Shown one piece after another: positions 1 to 7,902 of a stretch of DNA of 10,000 nt. The stretch comes from Botryococcus braunii (lineage: Eukaryota; Chlorophyta; Trebouxiophyceae). The position numbers and the translations under genes are program-made. The first letter of the stretch is position 1, and each line of letters begins with the position of its first letter. The stretch spans positions 1-10,000 of the forward strand of contig MVGU01001614.1 in the NCBI GenBank assembly GCA_002005505.1, in the 5' to 3' direction. The notes beneath the pieces were generated by a model. It saw only the letters and a list, made by a program, of their open reading frames with translations. It was not told the DNA's origin and searched no databases.

Positions 1-14
1 TCTCTCTCTCTTCT

Positions 15-66
<52 letters not shown>

Positions 67-69
67 CTT

Positions 70-108
<39 letters not shown>
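1..108. repeat. Imperfect (TC)n microsatellite, cut by window edge
   Basis: Almost pure alternating T and C with occasional CC or TT slips. It runs off the left edge of the window, so its full length is unknown. It grades at about 109-128 into alternating C/G sequence. The strand shown is all pyrimidine, so the opposite strand is a GA-rich homopurine run. Confidence 0.97.
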
Positions 109-128
109 GCGTGCGCGCGCGCTCGCTC

Positions 129-300
129 TTCATCTCTGCCTCTACCTTCCCCCCCCTCTCTGGCCCCCCCCCCCCTTTTCTCCGCCAGAGCCCTCTCCCA
201 CCATCCCCTCCCCCTCTCTTCCTCCCTTCCCCCCCCCTCTCCCCCTCTACCCTACCTGCCGCCACTCCCCCTTCTCCCTCCCTTGGTCCCCCTTCCATCT
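129..300. repeat. C-rich pyrimidine-biased low-complexity tract
   Basis: Dominated by CCCC/CTCC runs, including long C homopolymers near 150-175 and 230-245, with scattered A and G. It continues the bias of the (TC)n repeat to its left. The proline/serine-rich open frame through it is what any C/T-rich DNA gives and is not evidence of a gene. Confidence 0.85.
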
Positions 301-333
301 TTGCGGCTGCCCACCTGCCCGCCAGTGCACATC

Positions 334-399
334 TGTGTGTGTGTGTGTGTGGGGGGGGGGGGGGGTTTGGAGGGGTGTGTGTGTGTGAGGGGGGGGGGG
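334..399. repeat. (GT)n and G-homopolymer compound repeat
   Basis: A GT repeat (334-350) abuts 15 consecutive G (351-365). A second short GT repeat (about 375-387) is then followed by 11 G (389-399). The doubled GT-then-G arrangement suggests a local duplication or slippage event. The G runs could contribute to quadruplex structure. Confidence 0.95.
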
Positions 400-400
400 T

Positions 401-1020
401 GTCCTGGGGCAATTCATTTGCAAATTTGTGTTGTTGTGTCTGCATTCTACGGGGTGTGTATTTTGTTGATGTTTCAAACAGTCTTCCTCCACAATTACAC
501 TTCTTAATGGCCTCAATTTCTAACCCTGTGCGATGAACACAATATTACATTCTTAAGCCGCCAAGTTCCTGCTAGCCACGCTCAAACCAGCCATGGCCAT
601 TTATAACTTAGAGACACCACAAATTTTCCTCCGCATACGCCTCGTAGTTCTCTGCAGCCCATGCTGCATTGTGCATATAAATTACCTATCCCGCATGTCA
701 GACTTGCTCATGCAACTGTTTATGACCGCCAACCATGCCCTACAACACACAATGTGGCTAACTATGATTGCCGTCTATAACAAACAAAAGGTATTAATAG
801 GGACAACAAACATGTCCCTACTTTGCCACCCTCCAGATTGAAGATAACATCCATGAGAGCATCCGGAAAAGGACTCTGCACAAACTGCAATCACACATTG
901 AATGTTCATGCTGCCAACATCCTTTCGCACTACTTCCATTAACAATGACTCCCGGCCACCAACTTTACACCCCTTACTCCAGCCACTCTCTCCTTTCCAT
1001 ACACGTGAGCCCACCGTCAA
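401..1020. other. No recognisable gene
   Basis: Ordinary complex sequence between two low-complexity blocks. Several short open frames exist on both strands (for example 593-841 on plus). None shows a recognisable family motif, and none has flanking splice signals that build a convincing exon chain. Confidence 0.5.
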
Positions 1021-1021
1021 C

Positions 1022-1180
1022 GCCCTCCGCGCGCGCGGAAGGGCGCGGTCTGTGTGCGTGTGGGCGCGCGCCGCGCGCGCGCACACACACGCACACACGC
1101 ACACACGCACCACACACCACACACACACACACACCACACCACACACACACACACACACACACACACACCACAGACCGCGC
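1022..1180. repeat. Alternating C/G, GT and (AC)n repeat within a 12-bp inverted repeat
   Basis: Alternating C/G (1028-1037 and 1064-1082) flanks a short GT-rich stretch (about 1049-1063). An imperfect (AC)n run follows (1082-1170), interrupted by CACC and CGCA units. The 12 bases at 1043-1054 (GCGCGGTCTGTG) are the exact reverse complement of 1169-1180. The GT-rich segment faces the AC-rich segment, so the block can fold back on itself. Alternating purine-pyrimidine DNA of this kind is also prone to Z-DNA. Confidence 0.93.
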
Positions 1181-1332
1181 GCTCGCACATATGTGCAGGA
1201 TGCTCAATACTTTCACTTCTCCAATCCTGCAAGGTTTGTGCTATCGGGCTCAAGGCATTGCAAAAGATCAGTTGCCCAGAGTAAAAAACCGTCAGTTGCA
1301 TGTCCATCATGATGTGCAAGAAACGCTCTATA

Positions 1333-2200
1333 TTAGAGCCCCGGGTTGTGCTTTGATCTTAACTCTTCCTGCACTTGAAACATTCCTTTCAGAGGAATAG
1401 GTTGCAGCACCCTTGCAGGGCTTGGTCATGTGCACATTCAATGCCCTCACACCGTTTGTGCCTGGCAGGTGAAACACTGTGCAAGTGCTACGCATCAGAC
1501 TCTGAGCAGCAAAGCAGTCAGTCACTTTCAATTGCGAAGTTTCTAGACCTTTACATACCTGGAACTTCTGACGCAGATCTGCAATCTCGTCTGCCAAGTC
1601 TGCTAAAGCTGTAATCATAACATCTTTTGGTTCTTTAACACCTCGTGTTTGAACCTGCACGTAGCAAAAACTGGCTGCTTCTGCAAGTTCCAACTACGAA
1701 CCAGCCATCAAGGGTTGCATTTGGGAAAACACCTTGACTAGCATCCGGTATTCCAAAGGGTGCGGTATTCTATATCCCGCAAAAGTAACTTCCTTATCCC
1801 TGTGTAGTTGCCTACAAATGGAAACTTCTTAGCTCGGTCGGTCGGTCAACAAGTCTTTTGCTTGCAGGTGTTTCAAAATGAAATTCAGGATTGAGACATA
1901 CAATCCCCAACCTCTTCATTCACAGTGCATCAAGACAATGGTGCCTGAAATTCCCCTTAACCAGCAAGTAAACTAGCTTACATTCTTATCAAGTTCCCGA
2001 GTGTGTGGTCTTCGCGCTGGATGGTAAACGTTGCAGCATTCATTACTTTTGTGTCTTTCTGATAGTCGATCCTGCCAAGCTTTGATAATTAGAAATGTTC
2101 TAAGAACTGCTGCTTGCAAAGTCATTGGATATTTGACACAAACATACTTTTTCTCGGTGTCAGGCACAACAAATTTCTCGTATCTGTCAGGTGCATTCAT
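1333..2200 (-). CDS. RPB11: DNA-directed RNA polymerase II subunit RPB11 (complete, five exons)
   Basis: RPB11 pairs with RPB3 as the alpha-like assembly platform of nuclear RNA polymerase II. Minus-strand exons are 2200-2148, 2071-1982, 1811-1733, 1654-1559 and 1368-1333 (stop TAA). They total 354 nt and give 117 aa, the usual family length. The introns are 76, 170, 78 and 190 nt. All are GT-AG, with donors GTATGT, GTAAGC, GTGTTT and GTATGT, and the junction phases match throughout (2, 2, 0, 0). The start gives [13 protein letters not shown], the classic RPB11 N-terminus. Family signatures follow: [12 protein letters not shown] (residues 33-44), [12 protein letters not shown] (58-69) and a C-terminal amphipathic helix, [16 protein letters not shown] (90-105). 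The last exon supplies a short charged tail ending NPGL. MNAP plus PHPLEY favour RPB11 over the Pol I/III homologue AC19. No frameshift or missing segment is seen. Seen: exons, phases and motifs. Known: family role. Inferred: expression. Confidence 0.94.
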
Positions 2201-2837
2201 TGACCCCTTGTGCTCTTAGATCGGCGCTGCAAGTCCGATCTGGTCACAAAACCTCGCACACTGATCGGCCGTGACTGCCGGATAAGGACAAGATGCAGCC
2301 AAACAGTAGCAAGAAAGACTTTTCCAGACCCTTCAGAAAGAAATCCAATCAAACCGACCGCCTCGTCAAATGAATTACTTTAAATGAATTATTCAAACCG
2401 GCAGCTTTGCTCAGTGAAAGCGTCAAATCGTCAGCAACTTCACCTTTATCAGATTGGCAGTTAGACTTGACAAGAGGTTCTTGAACTCGGTTTTTCGTAA
2501 AAAATTTCTGCGAGAGGTTTGTGCAGGCCTGTAGACGACAAATAAGCAGACATCGTAGTCCGTACAGCCGGCTTCGACGGTACGGCGGATCATATTGCAC
2601 ATCCGGATCCAGTGTAGGGATCATGCCATCTTTGATTGAAGCACAAACAGTGCATTTGCACGACGTGTGTGTAGAGGAGTATGTTTCCGTCTAATAGGAT
2701 TTTCAACGTGGGTTCCAATTGGTTTTGTCAGGGCTTATCCCGACTGAGGTTTGAACTCTTCGTCGAGGCTTTGGCGTGAAGAATCCTGGTTGCTTGCAGA
2801 TCTTGGCTTAGACACTGAGTACTTACATACCGGAAGT
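2201..2837. promoter_or_regulatory. Head-to-head intergenic spacer, probable bidirectional promoter
   Basis: This 637-bp gap separates the start codon of RPB11 (leftward) from that of the glycine-rich gene (rightward), so it must hold both promoters and 5' UTRs. No clear TATA box was found. A 7-bp inverted repeat (AGATCGG at 2218-2224, CCGATCT at 2235-2241) lies just upstream of the RPB11 start. On plus, TTGCAG at 2794-2799 is a possible 5' UTR splice acceptor, and a 23-codon upstream frame runs 2623-2694. A minus-strand open frame at 2349-2624 matches nothing I recognise. The promoter role is inferred from gene orientation only. Confidence 0.5.
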
Positions 2838-3912
2838 ATGCCTCCTCGACAATTCATCGGTAGTGGGGCTGGATTTGGTGCGTATTGTCCGCATTCCTGG
2901 GCTCCTGGACATTGAAGGCTCCTGTTGAGACTTATTTCTCGTTGTGCAGGAGTTGGAGCTGGATGTGGTTTCGGTATTGGATATGGATTTGGAGGTCTGA
3001 ACATCCAAGAATGCATTTGCCCTGCCCGAGTCAAAGTAAAAACACTGTGGGAGAGCTGCCAAGGCCTCCTGTCCTTGACTTGCTTATGATTCCGTACTGT
3101 CAATAGATTTGGAACATTATTCCTATCAACGGCAAGAAAAGTAACGTAATGAAATTTATCCTCGGAGAATTTGATGTCAATATTTATTTTTGGAAAGTTT
3201 TAAGGTTAGTATATTGGAAAGTGCCCAAAACCCTAGATTAACATTGTTAAAATCTAACAATTGCGTTGCTTGTAAAGGTTTCAAAGCAGTTACTGGTTGC
3301 TAAAGTATTTTCTTAGCTTTGAAGGCAGATGCTGACAGTTTTCTGTTATTTTTTTCCCAAGGTTAGATTTTGGTCAAATTTTCAGGTTTGCTAAATGCAT
3401 TGCTAATGACCACCCAGGTATGCACTGTAAATCTATTGCTGACACTATCATACCTGTTGGATTCTATGGTAATTTTTTCCATAAAGATAATTGGCACATG
3501 AAGGGTCTTTGCGATGCAGGCGGGCCATCGGAGTAGCAGGTCTTGGGGCAGGTATGGTGGCCTTGCGGGAGGCGTCCTTTCTGCTTTTGATCCTCAACTT
3601 TTTCAAGGATGATAGTTAACCTGCAGTCGTGAAACATTTTCTGAAGCAACCCATAATGGAATGGGTGTTTGGGACGAGCATGAACACGAAAGATGGGGCC
3701 GAAACTCTAAAGTCATGCAGACATACGTGGTCATTTGTTCAACTTGCAGATTTTTACCTTAGAAAGGAAAGCTGCACAATGTACAATTGGAGCACGCTAG
3801 TGGAGTGGTGGGGGAGAGGGGGGGGAGGGGGTTGGAGCACACAAGTTGAGGGGTGCGGGAGTGAGAGGGGGGGATGGGGGGGGTGGGGAGGGAGAGAGAG
3901 AGAGAGAGGGAG

Positions 3913-4004
<92 letters not shown>

Positions 4005-4008
4005 GGAG

Positions 4009-4102
<94 letters not shown>

Positions 4103-4663
4103 GGGGGGGGGGGGGGGGGGGGGAGGGAGGGAGGGAGGGAGGGAGGGAGGGAGGGAGAAAGGGAGGGATGGAGGTGGGGGGGAGAGGGGGGGAGGGAGGG
4201 AGGGAGAGAGAGAGCGAGCGAGCTAGCGCATCCCGGGGGGGGGGGGGGGAGGGGGAAGGGGGGAGGGAGAGGGAGGGAAGGGGGAGACAGAGCTGGGGAA
4301 GGAGGGAGAGACAGAGGGGGGAGCGAGGGAAAGAGAGAGGAGGGGGGGGGGTGAAGAAGGGGGAAGAGGAATGTGGGGGACCTTCCTCACGCCTAGGAAC
4401 AAGGCTTTTCGGACATCAAGTGGATGCACGAGCTGTTGGTGTTGCCTTCAAATTTGGTCATGCTATCCCCGTGTGTCAATGCAGGAGGCGGTTGCGGAGT
4501 GGGTATTGGCCTCGGCTGGGGAGTTGGTATTGGGATTGGAGCTCATTATCTTAAAGTGGATCCGCACTTCAAATCTAAGAAGCCAAATTTGCTGCAGTTC
4601 CTGTCCCAGCAAATCTTGAATCTGTTGGGACAGAAGAAAGAGGCCGCAGAGCCACAGCGATAG
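2838..4663 (+). CDS. Small glycine-rich protein, TGD5-like (four exons)
   Basis: Proposed exons are 2838-2877, 2950-2994, 3504-3551 (least certain) and 4485-4663 (stop TAG), giving 103 aa. The introns are 72, 509 and 933 nt, all GT-AG, and every junction is phase 1 inside a glycine codon. Exon 1 reads [13 protein letters not shown]. Exon 2 gives [14 protein letters not shown] and exon 4 opens with [18 protein letters not shown]. These are two glycine-zipper-like hydrophobic segments, probably membrane-associated. A basic then helical tail follows, with [21 protein letters not shown] near the end. The G-x-G pattern with single Cys and the GLGWG core resembles plant TGD5, a small chloroplast-envelope protein that links TGD lipid-transfer components importing ER-derived lipid. 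That assignment rests on pattern similarity only. The middle exon could instead be the 12-nt microexon 3540-3551, which keeps frame and gives 91 aa. No transit peptide is visible. Alternative: an unrelated glycine-rich membrane protein. Confidence 0.68.
3805..4370. repeat. Intronic polypurine block: (GA)n, (GGGA)n and G runs
   Basis: This block lies in the last intron of the glycine-rich gene. It is nearly all purine on the plus strand, and 3885-4168 (284 nt) has no pyrimidine at all. It contains several (GA)n arrays, 22 consecutive G at 4102-4123, a GGGA array at about 4124-4157 and another long G run near 4236-4249. Homopurine-homopyrimidine mirror sequence favours triplex (H-DNA). Because the transcript strand is G-rich, R-loops and quadruplexes are also plausible. 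The Arg-Glu-Gly-rich open frames here are repeat artefacts. Confidence 0.96.
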
Positions 4664-5340
4664 CATAAGCTCACCGGTATTCCTACACCATTAAGTGTTA
4701 CACTGAACTGATACACATGTCCAATGCTTGAATTGAAGCCCAAGCAATTATACTCTTTAGCTACACAGCATGGTTGGTTATTGCAGGACAACCGATTGCG
4801 ACAATTCGGTTGAGACAAATCTTACCAGGCCATAATGGCCTGCAGATTTCCTGTTGCATGCCAAGATGGAAATATAAGGCACTTGTTGTGTTGTTGTAAA
4901 GGAAGCAAGTCAATGCAATCTGTCATAATATAGGATGGGAACTCAGGATGGTTCTCGTGGGTTGATATTGGTGCGTTTCACAAAGTTTTGCTACTGCATG
5001 ACGGATTATGCTATGTGATTGCACAACTGTGGCAGGGGAGCTGTGGCAGCTCAGAGATATTGTTGAGTTCAGCGTACTTGATCATGTGTATGAAGAGTTA
5101 GCGGGCTCGAGGGGTTGACACAAGGGACAACCCTCAGGGTAGTGCGAACTGAAGAACCTCCCAAAGCCCATTTTGCAAGTTGCAAGGCTCCAAGTAGCCA
5201 GTCAGGCCATTGAAGGATGCAAATAGCATACCGAGGTGTCTGGCGAGTTTGTCTCGATAGGTTTGATTCTTGGGAAGGCATTACCAATACCTTGTTACCA
5301 ATCTTCTGAGTTTATTGTTTTGTTTTGTTTCTTTTCCCTT
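4664..5340. other. Downstream region of the glycine-rich gene, no other gene seen
   Basis: The first few hundred bases probably include the 3' UTR of the glycine-rich gene, but I could not locate a poly(A) signal with confidence. Short open frames on both strands lack recognisable motifs. The stretch 5230-5290 faintly resembles a tRNA-like B box but has no matching cloverleaf. Confidence 0.45.
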
Positions 5341-5358
5341 CCCCCCCCCCCCCCTTTA

Positions 5359-5455
<97 letters not shown>

Positions 5456-5469
5456 CGTGTGTGTGTGTT
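5341..5469. repeat. C14 plus (TG)n compound microsatellite
   Basis: Fourteen consecutive C (5341-5354) are followed by a short spacer (TTTAA). An uninterrupted TG repeat of about 46 units follows (5360-5451), then an imperfect GCGTGCGTGTG tail to about 5469. The perfect array implies recent slippage and high polymorphism. Confidence 0.98.
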
Positions 5470-5499
5470 TGTTTTCTTTGCCAAGCTTGCCAGCTGCAG

Positions 5500-5589
5500 A
5501 TACAAAATTTACAACAAAGCCCCATACCCACCACGACATTGATAATTCCAGAAACAGTTGATAACGATATGTCAAAAGTTCAACAATAA
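5500..5589 (+). other. Weak candidate terminal exon
   Basis: A pyrimidine-rich stretch (TTTGTTTTCTTTG) leads to CTGCAG at 5494-5499, a plausible splice acceptor. The 30 codons that follow (IQNLQQSPIPTTTLIIPE, then a short acidic tail) end at TAA 5587-5589. The composition is unlike the surrounding repeats, but no upstream exon was identified and no family is recognised. A different frame stays open to 5788. This could easily be chance. Confidence 0.15.
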
Positions 5590-6564
5590 TGTCATTGAAA
5601 TGCAAAAAGCCTTAGAAAAATGCGTCATTGCCGAATACGGGCACCTGTGTAAGCTGCCAAGCAATGGCCGAAGCATTTGTAAATCTCACCCTTCTAATGG
5701 TAAAGTATCTATATTATATTTGCTAGACAAAATCGACTCCTGCTTCACTAGAGTAGTTGCCAACCGTCCCGTTAATGCAGTTGCATAACAAACTGTGATA
5801 GGGTGTGGGTCGGACAAGCTTGACTTGTTCAAAGGGGGTCAGACCCATCTGCGCATTGACTTTAAGAAGTGTTAAGGTGGATAGAGTATTTGGAAGTCAC
5901 CTCAGTCAGGGGTAGGATGCTTGGATTAATGATCGCCATATGGCAACTTTCAAAGGTAAGACAAAAATCTCATCTGAGAATGCCATGCTGATGTCATCTT
6001 CAATGCATCATGCACATGGTACATTGTATACCATTCTACTTGTGCACTGTTCTTGCACATGCACATTGCTTTGATATTTAGCATATTGTTCTGTAGTACG
6101 AACCAGTGCGTTAAAGCACAGTTAATCGTACTGGAGCCGTACTTGAGTACTGGAAATAGAACGTTTGGGGCGGGCTCCTTAGGCCCCACCTATACATAAG
6201 TATCGATATATCTACAAGACACGTGTTTGGTTCATGCAGGGAATCCAGAATACCCCCGGAAATCTCAAACCACATATTCCTATATTAGGCGCCCTTTTCC
6301 TTATTTAAGTTCACACCCCCTCGCTGGCCGGGGGCGGTAGGGATGTACAAAAATGATCGATGATATATGTCAATACATGATTGCCCCAGCCATGGTAACA
6401 ACCAATATCATTCCCACACAGAGACCAGAACTCTATTGTGAAGACGAAGTGCTCCATTATATCATGCACATGAAGAATGTTTGTCTCCCTCTGGAATGAA
6501 TTTTCCGTGTCTTCAGGGTTACGGGTTCACCTTTCATCGTAGTCGTATGTGTTGACATCTGGTC
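5590..6564. other. No recognised gene; one imperfect hairpin
   Basis: Complex sequence without recognisable coding motifs. The clearest structure is a fold-back at 5806-5847, where TGGGTCGGAC pairs with GTCAGACCCA with one mismatch. Confidence 0.4.
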
Positions 6565-6654
6565 GGTTTTTTGGAACTGCCCGTGGGTGGCCACCTGGTT
6601 TTTTGGAACTGCCCGTAGGTGGCCACCCGGTTTTTTGGAACTGCCCGTGGGTGG
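6565..6654. repeat. 32-bp tandem repeat, about 2.8 copies
   Basis: The units start at 6565, 6597 and 6629. Each begins GGTTTTTTGGAACTGCCCGT, followed by GGGTGGCCACC(T/C) or a close variant, and the third unit is truncated. The copies differ at one or two positions. The period is not a multiple of three, so an open frame through it does not make a regular protein repeat. Confidence 0.95.
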
Positions 6655-7259
6655 AACTGCCCCATGGGGCCCTGCAGAGCTTCCATTTCCTAAAGATGGA
6701 GTCAGGTTGTGGCTGGCCATGGTGTACATACATTTACATTGAACAAAACTAGCAAATGATTATGCAGAAATTAGTGTGAGAAATCCTATTTTGAGACAGT
6801 TAAAAAACCCCCCGGACCTGGAGTGCCATCCCAGCCCAGCACATAATTCATAAGTCCCTTTAAACCTGCCAGCTCCATACATTTAATCACGAAGGAATCC
6901 CTTTTAAATCTTTTGGCACGAATTCGAAAATAGGTAACGAATCGGCGTGCTCTGTGGATACTGATGAGGCAAGCAGAGTCCCGAGCAGCAGTGCTGGAGC
7001 AATCCCAATGCCAGCTGAGAACCATTGGTGACTGGCAAAAATACAAAGGAATGGGCTGCGCGGAATGCGCGCACATTTGTACCCAGGCACCGAGGCAATT
7101 GTGTCATGCATGGACGGCAACCTCACGCCGTATGCCTATCCCGCAGCCACACGCCACACGAACACTCAGAAGGGCGTCAGCCATGTGTTTAACCTCCGTG
7201 CATATGCAGACGGCACACGGCAGTCAAATGCGTCTAAAATCAAGGCAAAAACAGTGGAT

Positions 7260-7283
7260 TTAAATTTAAATATTTAAATTTAA
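7260..7283. repeat. 24-bp perfect AT palindrome
   Basis: TTAAATTTAAAT joined directly to its reverse complement, all A/T, with no spacer. It could extrude as a cruciform. The surrounding sequence has ordinary composition, so the A/T block stands out. Confidence 0.95.
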
Positions 7284-7562
7284 GCATTTCAAGCACATGC
7301 TAGTTTTTACTCTTACAAAATAGTTCATTTTGTGACAAGGTCAGACTGGTCATACGTTGAGGGCAACCTCGACAAGCTTCTGCTGCCTCGTGCCTACTAC
7401 TGTTAAGATAAGTCAAGGGTTAGTGTTGTGTTAACTAATGAGCCGTAAGGTACGTGTGTACGTTTGGATACGTCCTAAAGGCTCATGTTTACAAATACAG
7501 TTTTAGCGTCACATGATATGAACATAGACAACCTGTGAAGTACAGGGCACAAGGAAACGCCT

Positions 7563-7594
7563 GCTTAATTACGCGTTTAAGCGTTCAATTAAGC
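7563..7594. repeat. 8-bp inverted repeat around GCGTTTAAG motifs
   Basis: GCTTAATT (7563-7570) and AATTAAGC (7587-7594) are perfect reverse complements with 16 bases between. GCGTTTAAG occurs inside at 7573-7581 and again just outside at 7601-7609, with a degenerate GCGTTCAA at 7581-7588. Confidence 0.85.
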
Positions 7595-7784
7595 TTATAA
7601 GCGTTTAAGGGGCAGTGATGGTGTACTGGGACAGTCATTTAGGGACCTACACGTCAGTACAAGGCTTGGACAGTTGCAAGTGAGCATCAAGTTAGAGAAT
7701 CCATCGAATGTGTACGTTAGCCAGGTGTTAAGATCATTTAGGAATTAAGATGTGAGACTGATTACCACATCAGGTGTGGTGCTG

Positions 7785-7807
7785 CATAGTCACTTTATGT
7801 GACTATG
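7785..7807. repeat. Perfect 9-bp stem with 5-base loop
   Basis: CATAGTCAC (7785-7793), loop TTTAT, then GTGACTATG (7799-7807). No T tract follows, so it is not a Pol III or bacterial-style terminator. It lies just before the first copy of the duplicated repeat. Confidence 0.9.
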
Positions 7808-7902
7808 AATTACGGTTGGGAGCGGCACGTGAGCAGTGTACCGTTACTGATGGTTACGATCGAGCCACATAGGAGGCAAGATCGTGGTCGAGCTTGGCAG
7901 AT

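Larger units (their letters stand above)
6655..7902. other. No recognised gene; contains short palindromes
   Basis: Open frames around 6890-7280 on both strands were inspected. They show no recognised family and no compelling exon chain. Perfect inverted sequences here are listed separately: 7260-7283, 7563-7594 and 7785-7807. Confidence 0.4.

Noticed and set aside
111..536. Pro/Ser-rich open frame of 141 codons
   Set aside because: It is a translation of C/T-rich and GT/G-rich low-complexity DNA and ends without a recognisable domain.
775..1400. Overlapping open frames on both strands across the AC block
   Set aside because: Repeat-driven open reading. Six overlapping frames cannot all be genes, and none has recognisable non-repeat sequence.
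2349..2624. Minus-strand open frame upstream of RPB11
   Set aside because: It has a patch that looks protein-like, but there is no family match, the apparent similarity shifts between frames, and no consistent splice chain could be built.
3629..4554. Long plus-strand open frames rich in Arg-Glu and Gly
   Set aside because: They exist only because GA and GGA repeats have no stop codons in these frames. They lie in an intron of the glycine-rich gene and have no family motif.
5230..5290. tRNA- or SINE-like stretch (GGTTTGATTCTTGGG)
   Set aside because: It resembles a B box only loosely. No acceptor, D or anticodon stems could be formed around it.
5236..5605. Cys-Val and Thr-His open frames over the TG array
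   Set aside because: Same artefact as the CA array. Only the short non-repeat end at 5500-5589 was kept as a weak candidate.
6887..7277. Overlapping open frames on both strands near 7000-7277
   Set aside because: No recognisable motif. The plus frames end in the A/T palindrome, and no acceptor/donor pair gives a consistent gene.
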